The translations under genes were made by a program, and so were the position numbers. Positions 8,240-16,550 of a stretch of 64,000 nt of DNA are shown here, in pieces (positions within the stretch are counted from its first letter, which is position 1; the number at the start of each line of letters is the position of its first letter). Source of the DNA: Lewinellaceae bacterium (GTDB lineage: Bacteria; Bacteroidota; Bacteroidia; Chitinophagales; Saprospiraceae); contig JACJYK010000004.1 in assembly GCA_020636135.1 (NCBI GenBank), forward strand, positions 1 through 64,000, given 5' to 3'. The notes beneath the pieces were generated by a model that was not told where the DNA came from, made no database searches, and saw only the letters and a list, made by a program, of their open reading frames with translations.

Positions 8240-9502
8240 TTATAATTTGCCTTGCAGCCATGCTATCCGGGCTTCCTGCCACTGGGCTCTGACCCTTGCC
8301 TGCGTCACCATTTGTTCTGCGGTTTGTTCTTCGGTGATCCGGTCGAGCAGTTCGCTGTAGGCCACCAGCCCTGCCTCATAACGGCCTTCGTAATCCTTGC
8401 GATTGGCTTGTGCCAAAACCAGTCTGCGGTCCCAGGAATCGCGTGACCGCTGTGCAGATGCCAGGGCATTTTCTTCTTTTTCCAGTTGTACATCCTGACT
8501 TTGTTTCCAGGCGTCCTGCTGATCCTGGATCTGATCACGCTGGAGGCGCTGAACCGCCAAAGCATGTTTCTGGGTGCCATTGTAAAATTTGGACAGATCC
8601 AAGGTCAGCCGTGCTCCCACGATAGCATAAGTATCGAACTGATCGCTCAGCATGTTCAATCCGGGCCGGCCATAACCTGCCGTGGCAAATGCACCGATTT
8701 GTGGCCGGTTCTGACGAAGGATGATGGATTCCTGTGCTTTGGTAGCCTCGGTCTGACGGGCATAGAGCTCGACCATAGGATGCTGTACATCCGGTGATGC
8801 AGCCGGGGCAAAGTCACCAAAAACGGCCGTAGTATCGTAAAGCTGACCGGTGAGTGTCTTCAGAGCATCCAGAGCGACCTGTTTCTGGGCTCTGGCATCC
8901 AGGATATTTAATGCCAGTTCCTCGGCCTTCATCTGCAGCTGACGCTCATCCGATATACTGGTGATCTGGGCATTTACCAGATCATGCACCTGTTTTAAGC
9001 GGCCCTGGATGGACTGTTGCTGAGTCCGCAACAGATTCAGCTGATCCTGGGCGAGCCGGATGTTGAAGTAGGTCTGGATGACTTGCTCCTTGATGCTGTA
9101 CAATTGCGTCTCCAGGCTTTGTTTCTGTACTGCGGTCTGCGCCTCCAGAAGATTCTCCTGCGCCCGGATCATTCCCCCGTCCCAGATGGTCTGCTGGATT
9201 TCCGCCGTGACCCGGTACTGATCTTTGGTAGGTGTGGGGATGTCTATCCCCGGGAATTCCAGGGGCACGGAAGTAACCTGTGATTGCCAGGTGGCCTGGC
9301 CTCCCAGCTTAACGGTAGGTAACCACATCGCCGTGACCTGTTTAGCCTGTGCCTCCTGGATAGAAGGCAGCCGCTCCTGCATTCTGAACAACGGATTCGT
9401 TGCTACGGCCTGCTCCAGGCAGGACTCCAGGGTGATGTTCTGACTCCAGCCTGCCAGAGGCAATGAAAGGATGCAAGTGAGTCGGATCCAAAAATTTCTC
9501 AT
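8240..9502 (-). CDS. TolC-family outer membrane efflux protein
   Basis: A 420-residue outer-membrane factor with a Sec signal peptide (ends PLAGWSQ), starting NITLESCLEQAVATNPLF, which is the typical N-terminal helix of TolC repeats. The rest is two long alpha-helical hairpin repeats rich in Gln, Leu and Glu, separated near residues 230-310 by the beta-strand part (for example IGAFATAGYGRPGL). It forms the trimeric exit duct of the pump. It follows the repressor gene by 15 bases and precedes the HlyD gene by 75 bases. Having the TolC gene inside the operon is the main addition relative to the enterobacterial layout. Confidence 0.92.
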   Translation of the reverse strand: MRNFWIRLTCILSLPLAGWSQNITLESCLEQAVATNPLFRMQERLPSIQEAQAKQVTAMWLPTVKLGGQATWQSQVTSVPLEFPGIDIPTPTKDQYRVTAEIQQTIWDGGMIRAQENLLEAQTAVQKQSLETQLYSIKEQVIQTYFNIRLAQDQLNLLRTQQQSIQGRLKQVHDLVNAQITSISDERQLQMKAEELALNILDARAQKQVALDALKTLTGQLYDTTAVFGDFAPAASPDVQHPMVELYARQTEATKAQESIILRQNRPQIGAFATAGYGRPGLNMLSDQFDTYAIVGARLTLDLSKFYNGTQKHALAVQRLQRDQIQDQQDAWKQSQDVQLEKEENALASAQRSRDSWDRRLVLAQANRKDYEGRYEAGLVAYSELLDRITEEQTAEQMVTQARVRAQWQEARIAWLQGKL

Positions 9503-9517
9503 ACGATCGGTTTCGTT

Positions 9518-10144
9518 TTATGATGGTTTAAGAGCACTCCGTACAAATGCAATGATCTGTTCTTCGCGCTCATTGAGAAATGATTCATACTGTGATTCAT
9601 TGATGCCAAGCATATGGATCATCATCGGCTTGGCTACAAACGTAAAAATGCTCATACTCAGCACATTCATGATCAGGTGCAAAGGCTTGAATGGAGCGAT
9701 CCTGCCTTCTTCAATCTCCTTCTGTGCCTGATTGAATAATTGACGGAGGTCAACCCGGTGCTGCTGGGGTATCAGCTGACTGGGGAAGCTCTCCGGGTCT
9801 TTATTGATTTCATTGATGATAAACAGTGGCAGGTAGGGATTTTGACGCATGTTGGAGATGTAAATGTGGATGAAAGACTCCAGTTTCTCCGTGATTGTCA
9901 GAGGAGATGCGAGTATCTCTTTAAAAGAAGCGAGCATGGTTTGGAAGGCCTGGATAAAGATGGTCTGGAATAGTTTGTCCTTGCTGCGGAAGTAATAGTG
10001 CAGGAGAGCCTTGTTAACCCCCGCCTGGTTAGCGATGTCCTGCATGCGCGCACCGGCCATACCTTGCTTGAAAAAGACCTTTCTGGCTGCTTCAAGGATA
10101 CGGGCTTCAGTATCTACCTGTTCTTGACTATTTGGTTTATCCAT
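9518..10144 (-). CDS. TetR-family transcriptional repressor (CecR-like position)
   Basis: A 208-residue TetR-family regulator. The N-terminal DNA-binding domain shows the standard pattern ARILEAARKVFFKQGMAGAR, followed by the recognition segment IANQAGVNKALLHYYFRSKD (helix-turn-helix about residues 30-55). The C-terminal two-thirds is an all-helical ligand-binding and dimerisation domain. It is the first gene of the efflux operon and so probably represses its own promoter and the pump. The inverted repeat at 10150-10165, 6 bases upstream of the start codon, is the likely operator. The inducer is unknown. Confidence 0.92.
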   Translation of the reverse strand: MDKPNSQEQVDTEARILEAARKVFFKQGMAGARMQDIANQAGVNKALLHYYFRSKDKLFQTIFIQAFQTMLASFKEILASPLTITEKLESFIHIYISNMRQNPYLPLFIINEINKDPESFPSQLIPQQHRVDLRQLFNQAQKEIEEGRIAPFKPLHLIMNVLSMSIFTFVAKPMMIHMLGINESQYESFLNEREEQIIAFVRSALKPS

Positions 10145-10149
10145 TTAGT

Positions 10150-10165
10150 TTAACCATTTGGTTAA
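10150..10165. promoter_or_regulatory. Probable TetR-type operator
   Basis: A perfect inverted repeat, arms TTAACCA and TGGTTAA with two T bases between, sits 6 bases before the start codon of the TetR-family gene. Size and placement fit an autoregulatory operator of the efflux operon. Protein binding is inferred. Confidence 0.6.
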
Positions 10166-10232
10166 GACAACACAATAATACGCCACTTGATCAATATCCA
10201 TTTTGGGTATTTTTCACATGATAAATAATCGC

Positions 10233-10247
10233 AATGATTAAATCATT
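10233..10247. promoter_or_regulatory. Short palindrome between divergent genes
   Basis: Arms AATGAT and ATCATT are separated by three bases. It lies between the divergent TetR and barrel-protein genes in AT-rich sequence. It could be an operator for either side, or chance, since short AT-rich palindromes are common. Confidence 0.25.
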
Positions 10248-10338
10248 AATATCAAACATATTATTGCTTGCCCCGTGCTGATCATGCCAACAATAAATTG
10301 GCTTTTGCGCTCAGACAGGCAACTTTTGATGGGCCCAA

Positions 10339-10364
10339 AATTTTATGACTTAAATCATAAAATT
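10339..10364. promoter_or_regulatory. Crp/Fnr-geometry palindrome
   Basis: A perfect 10-base inverted repeat: arm AATTTTATGA, spacer CTTAAA, arm TCATAAAATT. The inner TGA-N6-TCA core has the spacing of Crp/Fnr-family half-sites. It lies 70 bases upstream of the start of the barrel-protein gene at 10435. A Crp/Fnr-family regulator is encoded at 38577-39176 in this window, but no link is shown. Confidence 0.5.
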
Positions 10365-10434
10365 GCCTTATCCAGGTTCTCTGCCTCTCCCTCACATCAG
10401 GGTATTTTCGTCTCCGGATAAATTTTTTGGAATC

Positions 10435-11211
10435 ATGATCCTGCCTGAAAATACATCACCCCGCAGCACCCTGTGGACCCTGCTGATCATCGGAATAACC
10501 TTTTTTGCGCAACCGCTTTCCGGACAAATCAGTCGTTATGGAGCCAGCCTCCCCGGAGCCATCGTGACACTACCCATCGATGACCATTGGTTTGTCACCG
10601 GCATGACATTTGGCGCTTCCCGCCACCTGACCATTCCGGAAAACCTGGAGCACCTCCATGCCTACACCGATATCCTGCTTTGGGAAGGCCATCTGGAAGG
10701 TGGCCGGAGTGTGAACACCTGGCTTAAAGCTGGAATTGGTGCGACCCTGAGAACCTACAATCCCTTCGAATTGACTGCCCGTCATGAATGGCGAACTTAC
10801 GTTTTTGCCGTTGCCAGCCAACCAGTGTGGAAATGGAAAGTGACACACCGGATGTGGTGGGAAGAACGGTGGATCCAGAATGCCTACCGGGAAGACTACG
10901 ACTACTCTTATCGTCCGCGTTATCGTATCAATCCGGTCTTTCCTTTGGCAATCGGTAAAGAACAAAAGCCATTGTATCTGAATACCTATGTGGAGGGGCT
11001 CTGGTCCATCGCGCCACACTTTGACCGGTTTTACGGACAGGAATACCGGTACTATGCAGGTTTAGGTTACAAATTCAAAGCCGGATTCAAAGCCGAGCTC
11101 GCCGGTGAATTCCGTGACATTTACTGGAAAGGCGACCACACGCAATATGGTATCGGCCGCATCACCCTCATCTACACCCTGCCGGCATTAAAAAAAATAT
11201 CCCGCTCCTAG
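10435..11211 (+). CDS. DUF2490-like outer membrane beta-barrel protein
   Basis: The start at 10435 gives 258 residues with a Sec signal peptide (cleavage after PLSG). An upstream ATG at 10363 would add 24 residues and overlap the palindrome. The mature part consists of alternating amphipathic strands rich in Trp, Tyr and Arg (for example WKVTHRMWWEERW, FDRFYGQEYRYYAGLGYK). It ends in a barrel-like strand ITLIYTLP. This pattern matches the DUF2490 family of small Bacteroidota outer-membrane barrels, whose function is unknown. It is monocistronic, with a strong terminator downstream, and may be controlled by the palindrome in front of it. Confidence 0.7.
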   Translation: MILPENTSPRSTLWTLLIIGITFFAQPLSGQISRYGASLPGAIVTLPIDDHWFVTGMTFGASRHLTIPENLEHLHAYTDILLWEGHLEGGRSVNTWLKAGIGATLRTYNPFELTARHEWRTYVFAVASQPVWKWKVTHRMWWEERWIQNAYREDYDYSYRPRYRINPVFPLAIGKEQKPLYLNTYVEGLWSIAPHFDRFYGQEYRYYAGLGYKFKAGFKAELAGEFRDIYWKGDHTQYGIGRITLIYTLPALKKISRS

Positions 11212-11317
11212 TGACCTGTTCAGATGTCCTTGTCCTTTCTACAGAAAGCAGGTTGATTGGATGGATAATGATGCCATTCGTCATCTACCATAGAACATCG
11301 TGAATACAGTCTATTTT

Positions 11318-11352
11318 GGCCTGAGTGGAGCCTCTGCTCAGGCCGTTTTTTT
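11318..11352 (+). terminator. Rho-independent terminator
   Basis: The stem arms GGCCTGAG and CTCAGGCC (11318-11325 and 11337-11344) enclose an 11-base loop and are followed by G and seven T bases. It lies 107 bases after the stop of the barrel-protein gene and is oriented to end its transcript. Confidence 0.8.
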
Positions 11353-11677
11353 ACGGAAAGCAGTCTCGCTGGAAAAACACCATGGATACAGGTGACCTCT
11401 CCGCATCAGCCAGTCTTACTTTCAGGACAGGGATCCTCACAACGGCTCCTGCGGATGGCAGGAAAGGTGAATCCTGTCCGGTTTGCGTTTTAACTTGAAA
11501 GGTCACCTCTGATACCCTAACCGTGGAACGGCGGATGAGATTTGTTTTACAATGAATCATTCGGTGTTCATGACTGAATAAACCTTCCTGGCCAAGCGAG
11601 CATTTAGAGGTGGCCAATCTTTTCCACCAATACCCGCAACTGCTGGTCCTCCCCGCCAATATTCGTATCTTGTCGTC
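11353..11677. other. Intergenic stretch with no supported gene
   Basis: 325 bases between the terminator and the GyrI-like gene. A leftward open frame of 102 codons exists (11351-11659), but its product is Arg/Ser-rich, has no family resemblance and runs into the terminator. I regard it as chance or a relic. The promoter of the molybdate operon should lie here. I see no riboswitch-like structure. Confidence 0.4.
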
Positions 11678-12148
11678 ATGAAATCAATTGAAAGACCCAA
11701 GGCATTGCTTGCAGGCATTCAGGTGCGCACCATCAACCGGAATGGACAATCCTTGAAGGATCTGGGTGTACTGTGGAAGGCTTTTTACGAACAACAGATC
11801 CAGCAACAGGTACCCCAGCGGATCAATGATGAGATCTGGGTGGTTTACCACGATTATGCTTCCGACCACCGCGATTTTTATACCGCATTCATTGGGTGTC
11901 CGGTAAAGGACCCATCGGGCCTGCCGGAAAACCTGTTGAGCCTCGAGGTTCCTGCCGGCGCGTACCTGCCCCGTGCAGTACAGGGTCACATGCCACAAGC
12001 GCTGCTGGCCGAATGGGAACTAATCTGGAATAATGAACCAAATCTAAATCGTGCCTACGGACATGATGTAGAGATCCATACCACCGTCCCGGCCGAGGAT
12101 CTGGCTTGCTGGATCTACCTGTCAGTACATCGCGGCAAAGAACAATGA
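11678..12148 (+). CDS. GyrI-like / effector-binding domain protein
   Basis: A 156-residue stand-alone effector-binding domain of the GyrI-like type (also called integron-associated effector-binding). The first strand is KALLAGIQVRTIN. The mid-section has IWVVYHDYASDHRDFYTAFIG, and near the C-terminus come YGHDVEIHTTV and WIYLSVHRG, the strands that build the ligand cleft. Such domains usually bind small cationic or aromatic ligands and occur at the C-terminus of AraC or MerR activators; here there is no DNA-binding part. The stop codon overlaps the modA start (ATGA), so it is the first gene of the molybdate operon. A role there is not known to me. Confidence 0.8.
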   Translation: MKSIERPKALLAGIQVRTINRNGQSLKDLGVLWKAFYEQQIQQQVPQRINDEIWVVYHDYASDHRDFYTAFIGCPVKDPSGLPENLLSLEVPAGAYLPRAVQGHMPQALLAEWELIWNNEPNLNRAYGHDVEIHTTVPAEDLACWIYLSVHRGKEQ

Positions 12149-12927
12149 CCGGATTCTTACGTAAAACCTGGATTGCCATCCTGCTCACGGGAGTAATATG
12201 CTGGATGCAATCGTGCCAAATGCCTTCTGAAAAACCGTTAACCATAGCTGCCGCGGCAAATCTGCAGCCGGTCATGGAATTCCTGATCAACCAGTTTGAT
12301 TCGGTCAATGGCAATGAATCCCAGCTCATTCTGAATGCATCCGGTAAGATCACCGCTCAGATTTTGCATGGCGCTCCGTACGATGTCTTTTTATCGGCAG
12401 ATATGAGTTACCCGCAGCAACTGGCGACTGCAGGTGTTACCACTGCTCTTCCCGTGATTTATACCAGAGGGCAGTTGGTTCTTTGCAGTGTTTCCGGGAA
12501 CCCCGTGCCGGGTCTGTCCCGGGTATTGGATCAGGATATTCGTCATGTAGCCCTGGCCAATCCGGAAGTGGCCCCCTACGGCAGAGCGGCCCTGGAATGC
12601 CTCCGGAATAGTCACCTCCTCGAACAGGCCGGCAGCAAATTGGTCTATGGTGAAAGCGTAGGTCAGGCGACCCAGTTCATCCAAAGTGGCGCCGCTGAAC
12701 TGGGTTTCACCGCCGGATCCTACCGCTTCTCGAATGCTTTGCCGTCGTCCGCAAGCTGGTATACGATACCGGATTCCCTGTACCAACCCATTGACCAGGG
12801 TGCGGTCATAGTACTCCATAATGGCGCTCCCCACCCGGATGCGGCGCGGTTTCTGTCCTACCTAACTTCGCAACCGGTACAGGAAATATTCCGGAAATAC
12901 GGATATTTACCGGTCGGAGATGAATAA
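12145..12927 (+). CDS. modA: ModA, molybdate-binding lipoprotein of an ABC importer
   Basis: A 260-residue substrate-binding protein, start chosen at 12145 because it overlaps the preceding stop by ATGA and gives a lipoprotein signal (ICWMQSC). The mature part opens LTIAAAANLQPVMEFL and continues with SGKITAQILHGAPYDVFLSAD, both hallmark ModA stretches lining the oxyanion pocket. Later come ANPEVAPYGRAALECL and the C-terminal ARFLSYLTSQPVQEIFRKYG. It captures molybdate (or tungstate) and delivers it to ModB/ModC encoded downstream. The 3' end overlaps the Mop gene by 8 bases. Confidence 0.93.
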   Translation: MTGFLRKTWIAILLTGVICWMQSCQMPSEKPLTIAAAANLQPVMEFLINQFDSVNGNESQLILNASGKITAQILHGAPYDVFLSADMSYPQQLATAGVTTALPVIYTRGQLVLCSVSGNPVPGLSRVLDQDIRHVALANPEVAPYGRAALECLRNSHLLEQAGSKLVYGESVGQATQFIQSGAAELGFTAGSYRFSNALPSSASWYTIPDSLYQPIDQGAVIVLHNGAPHPDAARFLSYLTSQPVQEIFRKYGYLPVGDE

Positions 12928-13318
12928 ATTGAATGCCACCATTGTCGATTACCTGCAAGAAGATCACCTGCTACAGGTGCGGGTGTCGCTTGCCGATACC
13001 GCATGGCATGTCCTCTTGATTGATAGTGCATCCGCCAGAAGATTACTGGACCCCGGCCGCGAAGTCCATGTCCTGTTTAAAGAATCGGCGGTTACCCTGA
13101 GCAGGGACGAAAAGGTAGAAATTGGCATCCAAAATAAATTGTCATGCAAGGTAAAGCAGGTGCGACGAGGTGAGTTGCTGAGCCAGGTTACCCTGCAACA
13201 CCAAAGTCACGATCTAACCGCCATTGTGCCGACTGCTGTGATGGATGACTTTGGAGTTACACCGGGCGATGAACTGACGGCCTGGATACGAGCAAATGAA
13301 CTTATACTGGAATCCTGA
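12920..13318 (+). CDS. Mop-like TOBE-domain molybdate-binding protein
   Basis: A 132-residue protein made of two TOBE-like beta modules. The second (from about residue 65, IGIQNKLSCKVKQVRRGE, then QSHDLTAIVPTAVMDDFGVTPGDELTAWI) is a standard Mop domain; the first half is more divergent. Mop domains bind molybdate and act as storage proteins or sensors. It lies between modA and modB and overlaps both (8 bases and 1 base), so the subunits are probably made in fixed ratio. It could be a soluble molybdate buffer or a regulatory partner of the transporter. Confidence 0.8.
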   Translation: MNKLNATIVDYLQEDHLLQVRVSLADTAWHVLLIDSASARRLLDPGREVHVLFKESAVTLSRDEKVEIGIQNKLSCKVKQVRRGELLSQVTLQHQSHDLTAIVPTAVMDDFGVTPGDELTAWIRANELILES

Positions 13319-13989
13319 TGGACTGGCAACCGATCGTATTATCGCTTGAACTGGCTGGAATCACTACGGTGATCCTGCTATTAGCCGGAATACCTTTGGC
13401 GTACCTGCTGGCTAACCTGCGCAGTCGATGGAAGCCTTTTCTGGAGACCCTGATCAGCATGCCCCTGGTTTTGCCACCCACGGTACTGGGTTTTTACATG
13501 CTGGTTGCCTTCAGCCCAAATTACTTTTTTGGGGCCTGGATGGAGAAATGGCTGGCTATCCGGCTGGTCTTCTCCTTTGGGGGCCTGGTCATCGCCTCGA
13601 TGATCTACAGCCTCCCCTTTATGGTCCAGCCCATCCAGGCAGCTCTGCAATCATTGCCCCACTCGCTGACCGAAGCAGGGCTTACGCTGGGGAAGTCCCG
13701 GTGGGTGATCCTGCGCAGGATCCTTATTCCCAACATACGGCCGGCCATCCTTACCGGTACCGTTCTCAGTTTCGCCCACACCATCGGCGAATTTGGAGTG
13801 ATCCTGATGATCGGCGGCAATATACCCGGCCGTACCCGCGTCGCATCCGTAGCCATCTTTGAGGCAGTGGAAACCCTGAACTACCGGGCAGCCAATGGAT
13901 ATGCCCTGGTCCTGCTCATCATAACATTCCTGATCGTCTGGCTGGTATCCTGGATAAACGGCCGGAGCTTTAATACCTGGAACCGATGA
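13318..13989 (+). CDS. modB: ModB, molybdate ABC transporter permease
   Basis: A 223-residue inner-membrane permease with five to six helices. It shows the binding-protein-dependent transport signature around residues 115-150 (LTEAGLTLGKSRWVILRRIL), the EAA loop that contacts the ATPase. The segment MPLVLPPTVLGFYML and the later HTIGEFGVILMIGGNIPG are characteristic of ModB. The start overlaps the Mop gene stop (TGATG) and the end overlaps modC by 4 bases. It forms the homodimeric channel for molybdate import. Confidence 0.95.
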   Translation: MDWQPIVLSLELAGITTVILLLAGIPLAYLLANLRSRWKPFLETLISMPLVLPPTVLGFYMLVAFSPNYFFGAWMEKWLAIRLVFSFGGLVIASMIYSLPFMVQPIQAALQSLPHSLTEAGLTLGKSRWVILRRILIPNIRPAILTGTVLSFAHTIGEFGVILMIGGNIPGRTRVASVAIFEAVETLNYRAANGYALVLLIITFLIVWLVSWINGRSFNTWNR

Positions 13990-14864
13990 TCCGTTGGCAT
14001 TTCAGGAAAAAACTGCATTCAGCCCAGGGCATCATGGAGCTTGACGTTCAGTGCCTGGCCCTTCCGGGCACCATCACCGGACTTTTCGGTCCATCCGGAT
14101 CCGGCAAGACTTCCATCCTGCGGATGATCGCCGGCCTGATGACTCCGGATGAAGGCCACCTGCAAGTCGATGACAGAGTGTGGTTTGACAGCAATAACGG
14201 GCAAAACACCTCTCCTCAGCACCGGTCGGTAGGATTTGTATTTCAGGATTATGCACTCTTCCCTCACCTCAGGGTAAAGGAGAACCTGCTCTTTGGCTTA
14301 CCTAAGGAGGACTCACCCCGCATCATCGATGAACTGATGCAGATGATGGATCTGCATTCTCTGGCCGGTCGTTTTCCCAGACAATTGTCCGGGGGACAGC
14401 AACAGCGGGTCGCCCTCGCCAGAGCGATCGTTCGCAAACCCCGCATCCTGCTGCTTGATGAGCCACTGGCTGCGCTGGATGCCTCCATGCGGCAGACATT
14501 GCAGGATTACCTGATCCGTCTTAAGGACACCTATAACCTGACCATTTTTCTGGTTTCACACGACCTGCCGGAGCTGTTCAAACTGGCGCAGCAGGTATGT
14601 GTGATCGAAGAGGGAAGATTGATCCGTCAAGGCAGTCCGGCGGAGCTCTTTTCTTCCGAAACTGTCAGCGGACGCTACCGGGCGCAGGGCACCATTGTCC
14701 AGATCCGGCCTTCCGGGGTTTTATTTCTCGTAGATGTGCTGGTGGGTTCCGAGGTTGTGAACGTTTTGGCCACCTCCGGCGACCTGCAGAATTTGCAGGT
14801 GGGCAGCCCGGTGCTGATCATTTCCAAGGCATTTAATCCATTCATCGTAGGCATGAATGTGTGA
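13986..14864 (+). CDS. modC: ModC, molybdate ABC transporter ATPase
   Basis: A 292-residue ATPase: Walker A GPSGSGKTS, Q-loop VFQDYALFPHL, signature LSGGQQQRVALARAI, Walker B ILLLDEPLAALD and H-loop VSHDLPE. The C-terminal 70 residues form one TOBE/Mop-like module (GTIVQIRPSG...), slightly shorter than in proteobacterial ModC. It powers molybdate uptake with ModA and ModB. It is the last gene of the operon; the convergent gene ends only 6 bases later and no hairpin separates them. Confidence 0.95.
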   Translation: MIRWHFRKKLHSAQGIMELDVQCLALPGTITGLFGPSGSGKTSILRMIAGLMTPDEGHLQVDDRVWFDSNNGQNTSPQHRSVGFVFQDYALFPHLRVKENLLFGLPKEDSPRIIDELMQMMDLHSLAGRFPRQLSGGQQQRVALARAIVRKPRILLLDEPLAALDASMRQTLQDYLIRLKDTYNLTIFLVSHDLPELFKLAQQVCVIEEGRLIRQGSPAELFSSETVSGRYRAQGTIVQIRPSGVLFLVDVLVGSEVVNVLATSGDLQNLQVGSPVLIISKAFNPFIVGMNV

Positions 14865-14870
14865 TGGTTG

Positions 14871-16481
14871 CTATTTCCGGAATGTCAGCATCATGATTTG
14901 GGGAAAACTTGTGATTCCGGTTTGCAGAGACTTCGTCAATTCGGCCAGATTGTGAAAATAGGAGCCTAAAAACACATCGGTATAGCCATCCTGGTTGAAG
15001 TCCCCGACATCCATGGTCAGCCATCGCCCGTCTGCCGCTTCCGGCATGTAATGACCTACAAAATGTTGATTTCCGGTATTCTCCAAATACACAAAGCTCC
15101 GCGCACTCACCGTCGTTAAATTGTTGTAAAATGCTATGGCTACCAGATCCAGGTCCCCGTCCTGGTCAAAATCCAAGGCACGCGCCTCACTGCATCCATA
15201 CATGGGAAAGAAATAGGATTCTTTAAAGCGATTTTGACCGTCATTCATAAAAATCCGGATGCCATGGTAGGGCTTGTCAATCGGAGAATAATCCCAATTG
15301 TCACCGTTCGTCAGCAGTACGTCAGGATGCCCGTCGCGGTTAAAGTCAGCCAATTCAAAGTAACTTACACCGTACACCGGTGGAAAACTCAAAGCCGTTT
15401 CTTCTTTAAATACGCCCCCACCCTGATGGTGATAAATGGACAATTTCTCCCAGGCCTGGGCCATGAGCGCTATGATCTCGGGTTTCCCATCACCATCCAG
15501 ATCCTGGATGACCGCTTTCCGGGCGCCGGGCAATGTGGTTAATACATGTTCTGCGGAAGCTGATCCCCCGTCATACCAGGCCAGCTTGCCCTGATGATTG
15601 CCAAATCCGCAAACAACCACATCGGATCGCCCATCTCCGTTCACATCGCCAATGGCAAACTGGACCGGCCTGGGCAAGTGTTCGATGATCATGTTCCGGG
15701 CCAAAACAGGATCTGCCGACAGCAGCGGAAAAAAGACACCTTCCTGTTTATCCGAGGGACTGAAAGTTCCAATGCCCAGCACAAAAAGGGACTCTAATGC
15801 ATGTGCCATGTCCACTGCAGGTGTCTGCAATTGCCAGGAAGATTTGATGTTTAGCTTCTGATCCAATGCATATAATTCCAGATGGTCCCCGACATACAAT
15901 CGTCTTCCATCCGGATCGTATTTCAGCAAAGTGACCTGTGGAACTTCCTTCTCTCCGATCTTTATTTCACTGGCTGCGAAAGGGGCCGGCACGCTGGAAA
16001 TAGTTGTAGTTGTGCCCGGGACAGGAAGTTTCTGAGGCGCTTCCTGGTGGTAATATTCGACCATGGACAGCCATTCCGCTTTAGTGATCAGAGGCTTATC
16101 CGGGTAGACATTGAGCTGCCTGAGAAATGATCTTTCGTCCGGGTCCGCCTCCTTCACCGGATCATACCCCGCGGTGCGGATTCCCAGGCGGGATCCCATA
16201 TTGGGAAGTACATTTTCCACCCAGGTTTTGCGATCCAGGAGGGCTGGTTCAGGAAATAAATGGCAGGTCTGACAATATTTGTGGGCCAAAGCCTCACCAT
16301 TCTCAGGCAAGGTCACCGGTAAAACGGATGGATCATTTTCAGCCTGGTTTTGCACCGAAGGGTCGTGACCACATTGTAAAAACACCAGCAGCAGGATTCC
16401 GGGGATCACCACTGCCAAATGGCGATCCGCTACCCGGATCTTCCCAGCCTTAAATTTGACGTGTTCAGGACTGCTTCTCAT
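14871..16481 (-). CDS. FG-GAP/VCBS repeat lipoprotein with a c-type haem motif
   Basis: A 536-residue protein. A hydrophobic segment around residues 23-37 ending FLQC suggests a lipoprotein, though the first 20 residues are unusually long and basic. CQTCH at 70-74 is a single c-type haem attachment motif in a short cytochrome-like segment. The rest is a beta-propeller of FG-GAP/VCBS repeats with calcium-binding DxNxDG loops: DVNGDGRSD, DLDGDGKPE, DFNRDGHPD, DFDQDGDLD and DFNQDGYTD, between about residues 270 and 500. It follows the SusC/SusD pair on the same strand with a hairpin in between. It probably acts on the cell surface. The function is unknown. Confidence 0.8.
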   Translation of the reverse strand: MRSSPEHVKFKAGKIRVADRHLAVVIPGILLLVFLQCGHDPSVQNQAENDPSVLPVTLPENGEALAHKYCQTCHLFPEPALLDRKTWVENVLPNMGSRLGIRTAGYDPVKEADPDERSFLRQLNVYPDKPLITKAEWLSMVEYYHQEAPQKLPVPGTTTTISSVPAPFAASEIKIGEKEVPQVTLLKYDPDGRRLYVGDHLELYALDQKLNIKSSWQLQTPAVDMAHALESLFVLGIGTFSPSDKQEGVFFPLLSADPVLARNMIIEHLPRPVQFAIGDVNGDGRSDVVVCGFGNHQGKLAWYDGGSASAEHVLTTLPGARKAVIQDLDGDGKPEIIALMAQAWEKLSIYHHQGGGVFKEETALSFPPVYGVSYFELADFNRDGHPDVLLTNGDNWDYSPIDKPYHGIRIFMNDGQNRFKESYFFPMYGCSEARALDFDQDGDLDLVAIAFYNNLTTVSARSFVYLENTGNQHFVGHYMPEAADGRWLTMDVGDFNQDGYTDVFLGSYFHNLAELTKSLQTGITSFPQIMMLTFRK

Positions 16482-16487
16482 AAATAA

Positions 16488-16524
16488 AGTCGGGTGCCCA
16501 TTTATCCAAAATAAGCACCCGACT
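16488..16524 (-). terminator. Hairpin between SusD and FG-GAP genes
   Basis: Ten-base arms AGTCGGGTGC and GCACCCGACT enclose a 17-base loop. In the leftward direction the stem is followed by TTTATTTA. It lies 26 bases after the SusD stop and 6 bases before the FG-GAP start, so it can terminate or attenuate transcription between them. Confidence 0.65.
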
Positions 16525-16550
16525 CCAATTTTGTTACTCCTTCAGGTAAC

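Noticed and set aside
11351..11659. Leftward 102-codon open frame between the terminator and the GyrI-like gene
   Set aside because: No family resemblance, unusual Arg/Ser composition and an end inside a strong terminator; more likely chance or a relic.
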